DNA of 19,918 bases from UBA93 sp964477205 (GCA_964477205.1 CAYZDE010000012.1:1-19918), one strand, 5' to 3'. Shown: positions 1 through 6,709, counted from the stretch's first letter. Notes: generated from the letters alone by a model not told the origin. Numbers and translations are program-made.

Positions 1-1426
1 CCTCCAGGAACGGGTTCAACGGAATTTCAATGTAATCCTCTTCACACAAGTTCGCGGTCACGGTGCGCGTTTGATACCCTAGCTTGGAAGCGCGAGCCTC
101 GTAATCTCCGTCGCTGAAGTCGTAATAGAGCGCTTCACCGTTCTCATCCGTAAACTCTACTTGCCCGCTGAGGAGCGTGGTCGCATCATCAATCGGGTTG
201 TTCGTAACGGAATCGTAAACAAAAATAATCGGGTCGCACTCGACGGGCTCTACGCTTGGCGACGGTGACGGGCCGCTCTCGTAAAGAGTGACTGAATCCG
301 GGGAGCACTGGATGCCTTCGACTACAGCGTCGACTTGATAGTCCTGCGGATAAGACGGAGGCTCTAAGTAAGTGCATTCGGCAATGCAAGTGCCTTGCGC
401 GCTGGTGCCCGAACACGAGGCAACATCTAATGCGCCGTTACCGCACAACACGAGCGCGTTGTCCGGAGTGTAAGCGTAGTTAGTGTAAGAAACAATGATA
501 CCCGAGGTTCCCTCGCCTTCTATTAATGAAGGATTCGTCGAGACGCTGCACGACGCAGGGTAAACCGTGGGAGTTGCGCTCGGCGTTGGTGACGGCTGGC
601 TTCCCGAACCGATTGCGTGAACCATAGTAGGGTTGCAATAAGTGCCGCCGGCATAAGCGGTTGCTAAGTAAGTGCCGGGTTGCGCGTAATTGCAAGTCGC
701 GTAGCATTGGCCGGTCGAGCCGTAACAACCGTAAGCGTAAGAAGATTGGCCGTTGCCGCAGTCCACGAACACTCCCCAAGGCGCGTAGAACAAGTCGTAA
801 TAACTAATCGCGATTTCGCTAGAGCCGCCGGCGTAAACGTAAGTAGGATAAGATTGTAATGTGCAGTAAGGCTGGTAAGACCACCCAAAGCCCCATCCCG
901 AAGACCATTCCCAGCCGCCGCTTCCGGACTCACCTGCAGGAGGCGTAGAAGGCTGTGATTCCTGCGGGTTCGGAGTGCTTTGCTCATTACACCAGCTCAG
1001 CCAGTTGCCACAATTGTCACAACGGCCCGTCCACAACTCTCCATTATAACAAGATAAGCCGGTGGATTGCCGGGTTGAATAAGCCGTGTCGGATTCGGAA
1101 GTGCAGTAGCCGTTCGAAGGGTTGGTGTCGTACGCACAAACGCACCTGCCGTAAGTCGGGGTTCCCGGGTGGCTCTGGCACGCAGTACCACACAAGCGGC
1201 CTGATTCAATGCTACACTGGGCACTAGTGCCTAAGGAAGCAGTGTTAATCGTACAAACAATACCGTGAGACGCGGCGTACTCACCGCACTCTTGGTCCGT
1301 AGAGCAAGAAGGCCCCCAAATTGCGCCATTAGGGTCATACCACGCCGTAGCGCTCGAAGCGAGCAAAGCTACTGCGATTACGCTGAAAAACACGAGTTTC
1401 ACACTATTCATAGAACCAACCTTCAT
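1..1426 (-). CDS. Secreted Cys-rich tandem-domain protein (partial, C-terminus beyond window)
   Basis: This frame stays open from the ATG at 1426 to the left edge, giving at least 475 residues with no stop, so the 3' end is missing. The N-terminus has Lys, then a hydrophobic stretch ending SSATA, a Sec-type signal peptide (about residues 1-28). The mature part is rich in Cys, Tyr, Gly and Ser. It holds a Cys-rich head, then two similar segments of roughly 90 residues, each with C, VxCGNG, CYxTCxY/CIAECTY and YCNP/QCSP landmarks. These are separated by PSPTPSATPT and PSPSPSVEPVE linkers. A third segment (about residues 400-470) resembles a carboxypeptidase-regulatory-like beta-sandwich (VYDSVTNNPIDDA, DGDYEARASKLGY). 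It is probably an extracellular or cell-surface protein; the exact role is unknown. An ATG at 1411 is in frame, but the TATA box at 1454-1461 predicts a transcript starting about 5 nt before 1426, favouring the longer start. Confidence 0.85.
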   Translation of the reverse strand, partial: MKVGSMNSVKLVFFSVIAVALLASSATAWYDPNGAIWGPSCSTDQECGEYAASHGIVCTINTASLGTSAQCSIESGRLCGTACQSHPGTPTYGRCVCAYDTNPSNGYCTSESDTAYSTRQSTGLSCYNGELWTGRCDNCGNWLSWCNEQSTPNPQESQPSTPPAGESGSGGWEWSSGWGFGWSYQPYCTLQSYPTYVYAGGSSEIAISYYDLFYAPWGVFVDCGNGQSSYAYGCYGSTGQCYATCNYAQPGTYLATAYAGGTYCNPTMVHAIGSGSQPSPTPSATPTVYPASCSVSTNPSLIEGEGTSGIIVSYTNYAYTPDNALVLCGNGALDVASCSGTSAQGTCIAECTYLEPPSYPQDYQVDAVVEGIQCSPDSVTLYESGPSPSPSVEPVECDPIIFVYDSVTNNPIDDATTLLSGQVEFTDENGEALYYDFSDGDYEARASKLGYQTRTVTANLCEEDYIEIPLNPFLE

Positions 1427-1453
1427 CTTTGTTACTACTTGCCCGTAACAAGT

Positions 1454-1461
1454 ATTTAAAT
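1454..1461 (-). promoter_or_regulatory. TATA box for the secreted-protein gene
   Basis: ATTTAAAT is centred about 31 nt upstream of the ATG at 1426. Archaeal transcription usually starts about 26 nt from the box centre, so the mRNA would be nearly leaderless. The box is palindromic, but no plus-strand gene begins at a matching distance. Confidence 0.55.
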
Positions 1462-1489
1462 GCTTGTTTTCACTGTTCAATTTAAAAAC

Positions 1490-1497
1490 ATTTAAAT
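1490..1497 (+). promoter_or_regulatory. TATA box for the tRNA-Trp gene
   Basis: ATTTAAAT lies about 33 nt upstream of the first base of the mature tRNA (1527). It predicts a start near 1520 and a short 5' leader for RNase P. An A-rich stretch sits just upstream (TTTAAAAACA). Confidence 0.6.
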
Positions 1498-1564
1498 CAA
1501 GGTTCGAGGCTATTAATGCTGAAAGTGGGGCTATAGTATAACTTGGCAGAACGGCAGGCTCCAG

Positions 1565-1715
1565 TCAAGGGCGCGCGTCAAACCGCGCTTCGGGAGCCGT
1601 CTGCTACAATTGACGGGTGTAATGACCCTCTTCGGGGGGAATGACTTTCGGAAATGGAGCTCGGATACATGAAGAGCAAACCCCCGGTTTCGTCTAGCAG
1701 GCGAAACAAGGAGAC
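1565..1715 (+). other. tRNA-Trp intron 1 (position 37/38, 151 nt)
   Basis: The 4-bp central helix of the splice site is CTCC (1559-1562) with GGAG (1710-1713). The 3-nt bulges are AGT (1563-1565) and ACA (1714-1716), next to the anticodon stem, and cutting after the second base of each gives the proposed ends. The intron-side helix below the 5' bulge is weak. The insert is GC-rich and highly structured. Hairpins are GCGCG/CGCGC near 1571-1588, CCCTC-TTCG-GGGGG (1626-1639) flanked on both sides by AATGA, GCTC/GAGC (1659-1677) and GTTTCG/CGAAAC (1687-1707). GGAGCC at 1593-1598 can pair with exon bases 1557-1562. Archaeal tRNA-Trp introns at this position are known box C/D guide RNAs in some euryarchaea, but clear C and D boxes are not visible here. 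Confidence 0.85.
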
Positions 1716-1736
1716 ACCTGCAAGTCGGGGTTCGAA

Positions 1737-1770
1737 ACAAACCCTTTCAAAAAGAAATGGTTCGTGAAAA
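1737..1770 (+). other. tRNA-Trp intron 2 (T-loop, position 59/60, 34 nt)
   Basis: Below the T stem a 4-bp helix forms between TTCG (1731-1734) and TGAA (1765-1768), with one G-U pair. Three-nt bulges AAA (1735-1737) and AAT (1769-1771) lie on opposite strands, and the helix continues into the intron with AACC/GGTT (1740-1743 with 1759-1762). Cutting after the second bulge base removes 34 nt and leaves the canonical seven-base loop TTCGAAT. The 5-bp T stem and the 7-bp acceptor stem are completed only by removing this segment. Confidence 0.85.
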
Positions 1771-1817
1771 TCCCCGTGGCCCCACTTTTATGTTTACTAA
1801 AAGAGGTTCTATGTCCT

Positions 1818-2474
1818 GTGAAGCGCGCGATTGGTATTGATGAAGCCGGACGGGGCCCAGTATTAGGCCCGTTGGTAATGTGCGCTTACGCAATCGACGA
1901 ACGCAAGCTACCCGCCTTGAAGAAAGCAGGAGTAAAAGACTCGAAGTTATTGCTGCCGAAGAAGCGCCGCGAATTGCGTGACATGCTCTTGAAGGAAGGC
2001 GAAGCAATAGTCGTTGAGTTGAATGCGATCCGAATAACCAAATACATGCGCAAAAAGATCTCCTTGAACGAGCTCGAGGCAGAGGGAGCTGCGGAAGCAC
2101 TCGCTAAACTCGACCACTCGAACACCAAGGAAATAATCGTGGACTCGCCGGACCCGAAGCCGGCGAAGTTCGGCTTGAGAATCGCGAAGTACTTTGACGG
2201 GCCGCGAGTGAGGGCGGAGAACAAAGCGGACTATAATTACACGGTTGTTGCCGCCGCGTCAATTGTTGCAAAAGAGAGGCGCGAAGAATGCATCGCAGGG
2301 ATAAAAGAAAAAGTCGGCTTCGACTTCGGCTCAGGGTACAGCCACGACGAAAAGACCGTAAATTACTTGAAAGAGCACATTAATGATAAAAAACTGCAAC
2401 CGTTCATCCGGCACTGCTGGGCTACGGCGAAGCGCTTGAAAGTCACGCAATGCCCGCTTGGTGATTGGGCGTGA
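1818..2474 (+). CDS. rnhB: Ribonuclease HII
   Basis: The product is 218 residues, the usual size of archaeal RNase HII, which cuts the RNA strand of RNA-DNA hybrids and removes single ribonucleotides from DNA. The family signature GIDEAGRGPVLGPLV is at residues 6-20, giving catalytic D8 and E9. The other two acidic residues are D109 (IIVDSPDPK) and D138 (ADYNYTVVAAASIVAK). I chose the GTG at 1818: it has GAGGT at 1803-1807 upstream and the signature follows directly. An ATG at 1764 in the same frame lies inside the tRNA gene and would add 18 atypical residues. Only 33 nt separate it from the tRNA, so it may be cotranscribed with tRNA-Trp or use a promoter inside that gene. The stop overlaps the start of the next gene. 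Confidence 0.95.
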   Translation: MKRAIGIDEAGRGPVLGPLVMCAYAIDERKLPALKKAGVKDSKLLLPKKRRELRDMLLKEGEAIVVELNAIRITKYMRKKISLNELEAEGAAEALAKLDHSNTKEIIVDSPDPKPAKFGLRIAKYFDGPRVRAENKADYNYTVVAAASIVAKERREECIAGIKEKVGFDFGSGYSHDEKTVNYLKEHINDKKLQPFIRHCWATAKRLKVTQCPLGDWA

Positions 2475-3289
2475 AGGTAACAATACTCGGCAGCGGGTGC
2501 ACGGCCGGAACGCCAAAGCCGGGATGCAACTGTAAAAACTGCTCTTGGTCGCGCAAGAACGGCTTCGAGCGAAAGCGATTCACCGCACTAGTGGAGTCAA
2601 AAGGTAGAAAGCTACTCGTCGACGCGGGACCCGATTTGCGCGCCCAAATGCTCAATCATGGGATAAACCCGCAGGAAATAGATGTAATACTAATAACCCA
2701 CCTGCATTACGACCACTGCTCGGGCTTAAACGAGTTTCGATTGAAAGAGGCAAAAAAAGTTTACACGATTCCGGACGCCGCCTCGACAATCAAAAAAGAA
2801 AATCAGCACCTCGGCCAGTGCCTAGAAATAGAGCCGAAGGAGTTAATGTCGCCCTTCGAAGCCTGCGGATTCAATATCGTCTTCTTCGATGCAAAGCATG
2901 GAATTCCTTGTGCGGGAATCATGATAGAGGCTGAAGGAAAAAAAGTGGTTTTCCTGCCCGACTCACGGCTGGAATTGGACGAAGACGCGGAAGAGCTTAT
3001 TCGCGAAGCAGATTTAATGCTAATAGACGCTTACACGGAAAACGAAACACAAATCCGCGAAGTGTTAAGCGACTTTTTCACTCAAGAGCGCATTGAATTG
3101 GAATTTAAAGAAAACAGTGTAACCCACGGAATAATTTCAAAAGCAAAAGAGCTATCCAAAAGATTGAAAGTAAAATCCACGGAGGCAGTGCACTTATCGC
3201 ACCGCGTGCGCCCGCACCCGAAGCTGGTAAAAGACTACGAAGACGAATGCTTCAAAATAGGCTTTGATGGAAAACAAATCGAATTATAA
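2471..3289 (+). CDS. Metallo-beta-lactamase-fold hydrolase, PhnP-like
   Basis: The product is 272 residues with a metallo-beta-lactamase fold. The metal-binding motif THLHYDH is at residues 76-82 (H77, H79, D81, H82). Further ligands are plausible in KHGIPCAG, in the LPDSR aspartate and in VHLSHRV near the C-terminus. The N-terminal GSGCTAGTPKPGCNCKNC, with C19, C21 and C24, is typical of the PhnP group, whose founder opens cyclic phosphoribosyl phosphates. No phosphonate genes are nearby, so the substrate is unknown and the role may be in nucleotide or RNA metabolism. The GTG at 2471 overlaps the rnhB stop and has GGTGAT 8 nt upstream; a TTG at 2465 is too close to that site. Tight coupling to rnhB suggests one mRNA. 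Confidence 0.85.
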   Translation: MKVTILGSGCTAGTPKPGCNCKNCSWSRKNGFERKRFTALVESKGRKLLVDAGPDLRAQMLNHGINPQEIDVILITHLHYDHCSGLNEFRLKEAKKVYTIPDAASTIKKENQHLGQCLEIEPKELMSPFEACGFNIVFFDAKHGIPCAGIMIEAEGKKVVFLPDSRLELDEDAEELIREADLMLIDAYTENETQIREVLSDFFTQERIELEFKENSVTHGIISKAKELSKRLKVKSTEAVHLSHRVRPHPKLVKDYEDECFKIGFDGKQIEL

Positions 3290-3299
3290 AAAAAGGAAA

Positions 3300-3315
3300 G
3301 GGGGGAAAACCCCCC
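3300..3315. terminator. G6-A4-C6 hairpin between convergent genes
   Basis: A perfect 6-bp stem of G and C with an AAAA loop sits in the 34-bp gap between the convergent genes ending at 3289 and 3324. Reading on the minus strand it is followed by a T-rich tract (TTTCCTTTTTTT), which suits termination of the minus-strand gene. The plus-strand side has only a TTATTTT tract. Archaeal termination relies mainly on the T tract, so the hairpin's contribution is inferred. Confidence 0.5.
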
Positions 3316-3323
3316 GCTTATTT

Positions 3324-4004
3324 TCAGAATAGCTTCTCGAAGTCATCCGAGCGCTTGCGCGCAACCGTAGCGATGGAATCCTTCAAACCCAAGCCGAGGG
3401 CGATTGCCAAGCCCAATCCCAAGGCAAAAGCGAGCGCGCCCACGAAGAGTGAGAATGCGTTCGCTAGAATGCTTACGTCGGCGTTCGGTAGAATCAAGGG
3501 CATCGCGATTACGATGGCAGTGTAGATTACGAATACCTTCAAGAGGGCGGAAACCAAGTTCTTGAAAGGCATCTTCGACTGCTTCACGTGCGTTGACACG
3601 TACTCAACGGCGAGCAAGGCAAGCGCGAGTACCGTTGCACCCTGCACGAGCAAGGGAACGTAGCCAACGAACCAGTACACGACGGAGCCTAGGAACACTA
3701 GGTTCACTATATCAGCTGCGATTCCAAGGAACGCGGCGTAAGTGATTAGCTTAACGAATTTCTCTAGGAGACCCGTCACCGTGAAGCCAAACAAGGCATC
3801 GTTCACGCCTCGCTTCTTCAACGACTTCTCGAGTTTAATGTGCTCGAGGAAGCGCTTGAGCGCGGCAGCGAGAACCTTACCCACGATCCAGCCGAGTATC
3901 ACGAATAATACTACGACTAGCACATCGGCCAAACCGACCAAAAAGTTTTCGGTAACGCTCGTAAACGCTTCCGACAATCTAGAAACCAACAAATCCCAAA
4001 CCAA
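3324..4004 (-). CDS. TM-helix membrane protein related to MscS mechanosensitive channels
   Basis: The 226-residue product is almost entirely hydrophobic, with about five membrane segments (roughly residues 20-45, 80-105, 108-132, 150-175, 182-207). The first resembles the conserved TM helix repeat seen in MscS relatives (FVILGWIVGKVLAAALKRFL). The last is Gly/Ala-patterned like the MscS pore helix (ALGLGLAIALGLGLKDSIA). No soluble beta domain follows the pore-like helix: the protein ends about 15 residues later, so it is shorter than a full MscS channel. It may conduct ions or be a structural membrane protein. The start is a TTG at 4004 preceded by a strong GAGGTGA site 6 nt away; there is no ATG nearby. 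A TATA box at 4041-4048 fits. Confidence 0.7.
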   Translation of the reverse strand: MVWDLLVSRLSEAFTSVTENFLVGLADVLVVVLFVILGWIVGKVLAAALKRFLEHIKLEKSLKKRGVNDALFGFTVTGLLEKFVKLITYAAFLGIAADIVNLVFLGSVVYWFVGYVPLLVQGATVLALALLAVEYVSTHVKQSKMPFKNLVSALLKVFVIYTAIVIAMPLILPNADVSILANAFSLFVGALAFALGLGLAIALGLGLKDSIATVARKRSDDFEKLF

Positions 4005-4040
4005 AAGGACTCACCTCTTTGCAAGAAGCACGAAAAATGC

Positions 4041-4048
4041 ATTAAAAA
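4041..4048 (-). promoter_or_regulatory. TATA box for the MscS-related gene
   Basis: TTTTTAAT on the minus strand, centred 40 nt before the TTG at 4004. It predicts a start near 4018, just before the GAGGTGA ribosome site (4017-4011), so the leader would be about 14 nt. Confidence 0.45.
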
Positions 4049-4103
4049 GGGTTTTGAAGGCACTAAAAAAGGAAAAATAAGAAAAATAAGACCCTGGGAA
4101 AAA

Positions 4104-4111
4104 TTTATAAA
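4104..4111 (+). promoter_or_regulatory. TATA box for the gar1-tfb operon
   Basis: TTTATAAA preceded by purine-rich GGGAAAAA resembling a BRE. It predicts transcription from about 4133 and a 28-nt leader carrying AGAGG (4149-4153) ahead of the ATG at 4161. Confidence 0.65.
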
Positions 4112-4160
4112 GGTTACGCATCGGTATTTATCGTTGAGCATCAACCCAAGAGGCCGAAAT

Positions 4161-4373
4161 ATGCGTTTCAAGGCAATAAAGTTAACAGCCGACGGCAGCA
4201 CCCTGCTGGAGCCAGTCGACCACAAGGAAGCAGTGAAATGCAAGCTGCCCTTGTACCTCAAGGGAAAACGGGCGGCAATAATCTACGACACGATTGGAAG
4301 CGTGGAAGCACCGCTCTATCTAGCAAAGCCTTCGAGGGAAGGATTAACGGGAAAAGAACTCGATTCAAGGTGA
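4161..4373 (+). CDS. gar1: Gar1-like H/ACA RNP protein
   Basis: A 70-residue protein resembling the small beta-barrel core of archaeal Gar1, a component of H/ACA guide RNPs that pseudouridylate rRNA. The recognisable part is AAIIYDTIGSVEAPLYLAK followed by a GKEL motif, matching the family's pattern of a D-x-x-G-x-V-x-x-P strand-turn and a closing G-x-x-L. It lies directly upstream of tfb, and a gar1-tfb pair is common in Euryarchaeota, which supports the call. The ATG at 4161 has AGAGG 7 nt upstream. An in-frame TTG at 4134 sits at the predicted transcription start and is less likely. The stop overlaps the ribosome site of tfb. Confidence 0.75.
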   Translation: MRFKAIKLTADGSTLLEPVDHKEAVKCKLPLYLKGKRAAIIYDTIGSVEAPLYLAKPSREGLTGKELDSR

Positions 4374-4381
4374 ACCAAGTA

Positions 4382-5365
4382 ATGGTAAAGAAAAAGAAAA
4401 CCAAGACAACAAAAAAGCCAACCAAAACAAGGAAAGCAGGCACTAAATCAGCTGCCTCAGCAAAGCCCGCTTGCCCTGAATGCAAAAGCATTAAACTCAG
4501 GCGCAGCAAAGTGCGCGGCGAAATCGTTTGCGATGGCTGTGGCCTCGTAGTAGAAGAAGACATGATACAAGAAGGCCCCGAGTGGCGCGCATTCGACGCT
4601 CAACAGCGCGCTTCGCGCACCCGCACGGGAGCGCCGTTAAAGTACATGAACCCTAACCGCGGGCTCGTTACTGAAATCGACCAATACAACCGCGACTCCT
4701 CAGGCGGTCGCATCGCACCCAAGCAGCAAGCGCAGTGGTACCGCATGCGCAAGTGGCACAAGCGCGCATCAATCTCAAACAGCATCGAGCGCAACCTCGC
4801 AATCGCGTTGACCGAACTCAACCGCGTGGCCTCGCACCTCGGCTTGAACGAGAGCATTCGCGAGTCCTCTGCGCTATTGTACCGCAAGTGCGTTGAAAGA
4901 GGCTTGATTCGTGGAAGGCAAATCGAAACCGTCGTATCCGCGGTAATCTACGCAGTGTGCAGGCAAGCGCTAATCCCGCGCACGCTCGACGAAATCTCTA
5001 AGGAAGCGGAAATCCCGAAGAAGGAAATCGGGCGCACTTACCGCCTCATAGCACAGGCACTAAAACTCAAAGTCCCGTTGACTAAACCGCAGTTTTACAT
5101 AACGCGCTTCGTCACGGAACTCAAACTCGGGGGCGCAACGCAAAAGAAGGCGAGGGAGATACTCGAAGAAGCGATTAGGCACGGGTTAATTTCAGGGCGC
5201 GGGCCGATGGGCGTCGCTGCCGCTGCGGTATACATTGCTTCAGTGCTCACCGGCGAAAGGCGCACTCAAAAGGAAGTCGCTGAAGTAGCGGGAGTCACGG
5301 AAGTCACGATTCGCAATCGTTACCGAGAACTCAAAACATCGCTGAACCTTAACGTGAGCATCTAG
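4382..5365 (+). CDS. tfb: Transcription initiation factor IIB (TFB)
   Basis: The 327-residue product is the general factor that binds TBP-TATA-BRE and recruits RNA polymerase. A Lys/Thr-rich stretch (residues 1-28) precedes a zinc ribbon with C31, C34, C50 and C53 (CPEC, CDGC). The B-reader/linker region (EGPEWRAFD) follows, then two cyclin-like repeats; the second contains GPMGVAAAAVYIAS and ends in the helix-turn-helix TQKEVAEVAGVTEVTIRNRY that contacts BRE. The basic N-terminal extension before the zinc ribbon is longer than in many TFBs. The ATG at 4382 is preceded by AAGGTGA, which overlaps the gar1 stop. A longer reading from 4238 would overlap gar1 and is rejected. Confidence 0.97.
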   Translation: MVKKKKTKTTKKPTKTRKAGTKSAASAKPACPECKSIKLRRSKVRGEIVCDGCGLVVEEDMIQEGPEWRAFDAQQRASRTRTGAPLKYMNPNRGLVTEIDQYNRDSSGGRIAPKQQAQWYRMRKWHKRASISNSIERNLAIALTELNRVASHLGLNESIRESSALLYRKCVERGLIRGRQIETVVSAVIYAVCRQALIPRTLDEISKEAEIPKKEIGRTYRLIAQALKLKVPLTKPQFYITRFVTELKLGGATQKKAREILEEAIRHGLISGRGPMGVAAAAVYIASVLTGERRTQKEVAEVAGVTEVTIRNRYRELKTSLNLNVSI

Positions 5366-5380
5366 AGCAAAAAGCCAAAT

Positions 5381-6409
5381 TCATTTTAAGGCCTTCAATA
5401 AACCCTTCAAGCCCGCGTCCGTCTTAACGGTAGTGCCCGCGTAGTGGGCGCGCACTGCCTTGAAGCCTTTTACGCGCAACGCATCGACTATTGCCGCCGT
5501 GGACTTCGCCTCAAGCGAGTAATGCCCGGATAAAGCGTGCAAATCCCAATGAAAAGAAGGGAACCCTAATTCTCCTTCCAACAAACCCAAAAACTTTTTC
5601 TCTTTATCTCCTTCGGCGAGCGCAACCAGACGCTTCAAAAACGCGGAGTCGCAGTAGTCGCCCAGCCACAAGGGCCCCGCTCGCTTCCACCCCTTTCTCT
5701 CTCCTTCCACGCGGCCGTGCGATTCCTCGTCAAAGGAAACAAACCCTGATTGTTCCAAGGCAGCATCGGCTTTGGAAACACGGCGCTCTAGCAAGCAAAT
5801 GGACTTATTGTAATGGCGCTCATGCCACGAAACCAACGGCTTCAAGCCGTATCCTTGCGCTGCGGCCTCGCGCGCCATCTTCGCGATTAGAATGCGCAGA
5901 GCTAGCTCGTGAGAACAATCGCATTTTACGGGCTCGGCGCCGTATTCTCTACGGCAAACCGCAGCTCGGCTCTTCGCCGAAGCGCAAGTGTTCGCTAGGT
6001 CAGTCGCGGTAACCGAAAGTACTCCCTTGCGCGCGATTGCGGCTACTGCCGCGGCAATGTAATTCGCGGGCGAACCGAACGGGTCTACTTCCACGAAGTC
6101 AAACCCGCCGTTAGCATAGCAATACGAATTGAAGTCGGATTGAATTGTTTCCGCCTTCAATGAATTACGCTTTAAGTTTGACTTAATTTTTTTGACTGCC
6201 TTAGGGTCGGAGTCTAGAAAAGTCACTTCCTTAGCATTGCCTTCTAAAGCATAGCGGAGGCCTCGCACGCCGGAGGCACTGAACCCGTCGAGTAACTTCT
6301 TCGGGGATATGGCTCGCACTGCGAGCGTGGAAATCGAGCGGTTGAACCGCATCGCCGGGTTGTAAAATACGCCGGAGCCGTCGAATTTAACGGCGCCTTC
6401 TAAAATCAT
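5381..6409 (-). CDS. trm1: tRNA (guanine26-N2) dimethyltransferase Trm1
   Basis: The 342-residue product matches archaeal Trm1, which dimethylates G26 of tRNA using S-adenosylmethionine. The substrate-binding start (EGAVKFDGSGVFYNPAMRFNR), the SAM site (LLDGFSASGVRGLRYA), the acidic ribose contact (VTFLDSDPKAV) and the catalytic DPFGSPANYIAAA are all present. Cys residues in the C-terminal half (CDCSHELALRI) are typical. The start ATG at 6409 overlaps the eL33 stop as ATGA, so the two genes are translationally coupled. A longer frame upstream overlaps eL33 completely and is not real. The stop lies 15 bp from the convergent tfb gene. The tRNA-Trp in this window has a G26. Confidence 0.95.
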   Translation of the reverse strand: MILEGAVKFDGSGVFYNPAMRFNRSISTLAVRAISPKKLLDGFSASGVRGLRYALEGNAKEVTFLDSDPKAVKKIKSNLKRNSLKAETIQSDFNSYCYANGGFDFVEVDPFGSPANYIAAAVAAIARKGVLSVTATDLANTCASAKSRAAVCRREYGAEPVKCDCSHELALRILIAKMAREAAAQGYGLKPLVSWHERHYNKSICLLERRVSKADAALEQSGFVSFDEESHGRVEGERKGWKRAGPLWLGDYCDSAFLKRLVALAEGDKEKKFLGLLEGELGFPSFHWDLHALSGHYSLEAKSTAAIVDALRVKGFKAVRAHYAGTTVKTDAGLKGLLKALK

Positions 6410-6663
6410 TTCAATTCGACTTTCGAGCCGACGGATTGCCCGGGTAGCCCCTTGTCGAATAAGGCGCGCACCTTGCCCTTGGAACCGTGCGTTTGGGTTA
6501 CCTTGCCCTTGATTAGCCGACCAGCTGAGCTCTTCCAACGCACTTCCTTACCGATTAAGCCTTCGGCTTTTTCCTTGGAGTCGACGCCTTCAATCTCGAT
6601 TATCCCTTGGTTGTCCCTTTGCGTGTGGCGTCCCTGCCTGTAATCCGTAATCCTAGCGTTCAT
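6406..6663 (-). CDS. rpl35ae: Large-subunit ribosomal protein eL33 (L35Ae)
   Basis: An 85-residue protein with the features of archaeal L35Ae: GRHTQRDNQGIIEIEG, then LIGKEVRWKSS (the family has GK-x-V-x-W), and HGSKGKVRALFDKGLPGQ near the C-terminus. It is a small beta-barrel of the large subunit. The start ATG at 6663 leads an apparent two-gene unit with trm1. AGGTG at about 6679-6675 is rather far from the ATG, so initiation may be near-leaderless; a weak AT-rich box (6684-6691) lies about 25 nt upstream. Confidence 0.95.
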   Translation of the reverse strand: MNARITDYRQGRHTQRDNQGIIEIEGVDSKEKAEGLIGKEVRWKSSAGRLIKGKVTQTHGSKGKVRALFDKGLPGQSVGSKVELK

Positions 6664-6701
6664 AGTGTAATAGCACCTAGTTCTAATTTTGGGTTGAACC
6701 C

Positions 6702-6709
6702 ATTAAAAA
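6702..6709 (+). promoter_or_regulatory. TATA box for the 6733-7853 gene pair
   Basis: ATTAAAAA is centred 27 nt before the ATG at 6733, so the mRNA would begin at or within about 2 nt of the start codon. No Shine-Dalgarno-like site lies in front of that ATG, which fits leaderless translation. Confidence 0.5.

Larger units (their letters stand above)
1527..1784 (+). tRNA. tRNA-Trp (CCA) with two introns
   Basis: The mature tRNA is assembled from three exons: 1527-1564 (38 nt), 1716-1736 (21 nt) and 1771-1784 (14 nt), total 73 nt. The acceptor stem is GGGGCTA (1527-1533) with TGGCCCC (1777-1783) and discriminator A1784. T8, A14, A15, G18, G19 and A21 are in place. The anticodon stem is GCAGG (1554-1558) with CCTGC (1717-1721), and the loop CTCCAGA has anticodon CCA at 1561-1563. 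The variable loop is AAGT, giving an A15-U48 Levitt pair. The T stem is CGGGG (1726-1730) with CCCCG (1772-1776), and the spliced T loop is TTCGAAT. The D stem has one A-A mismatch (12-23). G1-C72 and A73 fit archaeal tRNA-Trp. The 3' CCA is not encoded, and a short T run (1786-1789) follows. G26 is present, the substrate of Trm1 encoded at 5381-6409. Confidence 0.92.

Noticed and set aside
1565..1715. Box C/D guide RNA inside intron 1 (GTAATGA at 1618-1624 resembles box C; CTGC at 1601-1604 near a guide-like GGAGCC).
   Set aside because: No true CTGA box and the C-like and D-like elements are not in the required order around a terminal stem; left as a question in the findings, not a feature.
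1520..1749. TGAAAG (1520-1525) pairs with CTTTCA (1744-1749), suggesting a single large structured RNA such as RNase P or SRP RNA.
   Set aside because: No conserved RNase P or SRP core is present, and the complete tRNA-Trp parse with two splice sites explains the region, placing the second arm inside an intron.
5491..6012. Open frame of 173 codons on the plus strand opposite trm1.
   Set aside because: It lies wholly antisense to a clear Trm1 gene, and its product is Arg/Pro/Ser-rich with no recognisable domain.
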